From: Planctomycetota bacterium
Lineage (GTDB): Bacteria; Planctomycetota; UBA8742; UBA2392
Direction of reading: 5' to 3'
DNA length: 59,055 nucleotides
NCBI GenBank assembly: GCA_020845475.1
Contig: JADLFN010000001.1
Coordinates: 1 to 59,055 of the forward strand
Positions 58,607 to 59,055 of the stretch are shown here, piece by piece (position 1 is the first letter of the stretch; each line of letters opens with the position of its first letter). Both the position numbers and the translations under genes were made by a program. Under the pieces are notes generated by a model. That model ran no database searches, had not been told where the DNA came from, and worked only from the letters and a program-made list of their open reading frames with translations.

Positions 58607-59055
58607 GGGCTCGGGCCGCAACCACGCCCAGACCAAAACCAGCACGCAACGGTGTTTACCGCCAAGGGCGCCAAGCTTGCCAAGGAAGCAAGGCGAGAAA
58701 GGCGGGAAAGCCAGGCGCGCGCAAGCGCTCGGGTGCGCGTGCAATGCGATGCGAATAGGGCCGCTCGGCGGTGTGCGCGCGGCCGGGTTCTCAAAGCGAT
58801 GGCCCATGAAGCAAATCGCCGAGACGCCGAGACGCCGAGAAAAGCTCTCAAAGCGCACGGACAAACTGCCCGCGGGCGTGCATGAGTTGGCGAGACGGAC
58901 AAAGCAAGCCGCGTACAGAAATGTGCGGCCGCATTGGCGGCTCGAGCCTGTCTGGATTCCCTGGTCAGATGAAAGCAGGGTTTTCCTCCGCGAAACTCCG
59001 CGTCTTCGCGTCTCGGCGTTTTGCCGTTTGAGCGCACAACGGCAGACACGCGGGA
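58607..59055. repeat. Non-coding right edge with CGCCAAG / CGCCGAG type repeats
   Basis: No gene is supported in these 449 nt. Two repeat styles are seen: ACCGCCAAGGGCGCCAAGCT (58660 region), and CGCCGAGACGCCGAGACGCC near 58827 with the opposite-strand form CTCCGCGTCTTCGCGTCTCGG near 58993. The two latter blocks lie in inverse orientation about 150 nt apart. Such 'GCCAAG/GCGGAG' strings are common dispersed intergenic repeats in environmental bacteria. Confidence 0.55.

Noticed and set aside
58576..59049. Minus-strand frame of 157 codons at the right edge
   Set aside because: It translates the CGCCAAG/CGCCGAG repeats and overlaps the end of the flavoprotein gene; composition is repeat-like.

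Overview
The window is about 59 kb of GC-rich bacterial DNA with closely packed genes. It has many overlapping start/stop pairs, GTG and TTG starts, and several exported proteins with Asp-rich calcium-type loops. The set of genes suggests an environmental bacterium of the Planctomycetota or a similar GC-rich phylum: a giant Calx-beta/Kelch exported protein, M14 peptidases with Asp-rich insertions, a lipoprotein serpin, an ECF sigma/anti-sigma pair, and intergenic hairpin-rich repeats of the 'GGTCGCCCCTGCGGGGC' kind. The phylum assignment is an inference; no rRNA or tRNA was seen.

Left edge (1-1.8 kb): a degraded accessory patch. The 5' part of an ISL3-family transposase runs off the window on the minus strand and seems to have interrupted a gene for a secreted protein. 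A second gene remnant and a small exported DRAED-repeat protein with a clear terminator follow. From 2.0 to 15.5 kb one gene encodes a ~4,500-residue exported protein: three P domains, ASH-like domains, 16 Calx-beta repeats, more ASH-like domains and 18 Kelch motifs.

Surface glycan locus (15.5-30.0 kb): a minus-strand pair (a NusG/RfaH-like factor and a GT-C membrane glycosyltransferase) faces a long plus-strand operon. The operon encodes the ABC exporter Wzm/Wzt, a GT4-GT2 fusion, further GT4 enzymes, two related GT-C membrane proteins, a DPM1-like polyprenyl-phosphate sugar synthase, a methyltransferase and a last glycosyltransferase. A 56-nt copy of the start of the DPM1-like gene flanks the second GT-C gene, which marks a cassette insertion. 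The genes can work together as follows: cytoplasmic GTs build a glycan, Wzm/Wzt export it, and lipid-linked sugars from the DPM1-like enzyme feed the GT-C enzymes outside.

Middle (30-47 kb): nadE, two AT-richer exported proteins, an M14 peptidase paired with a paralogue that lacks a zinc ligand, signal peptidase I coupled to a CCA/poly(A) nucleotidyltransferase, an ECF sigma/anti-sigma pair divergent from a histidine kinase and exported propeller protein, and a membrane [4Fe-4S] protein behind a strong promoter with a dyad in its spacer.

Right part (47-59 kb): a VOC protein, an exported protein, about 500 nt of nested hairpins without a convincing gene, a lone antitoxin, a STAS protein with Asp in the usual phospho-serine position, urocanate hydratase, a single-chain aconitase-family enzyme, a two-gene module with a PIN nuclease, a lipoprotein serpin, an NmrA-like protein, a flavoprotein of the HI0933/BaiN type, and a repeat-rich non-coding end.
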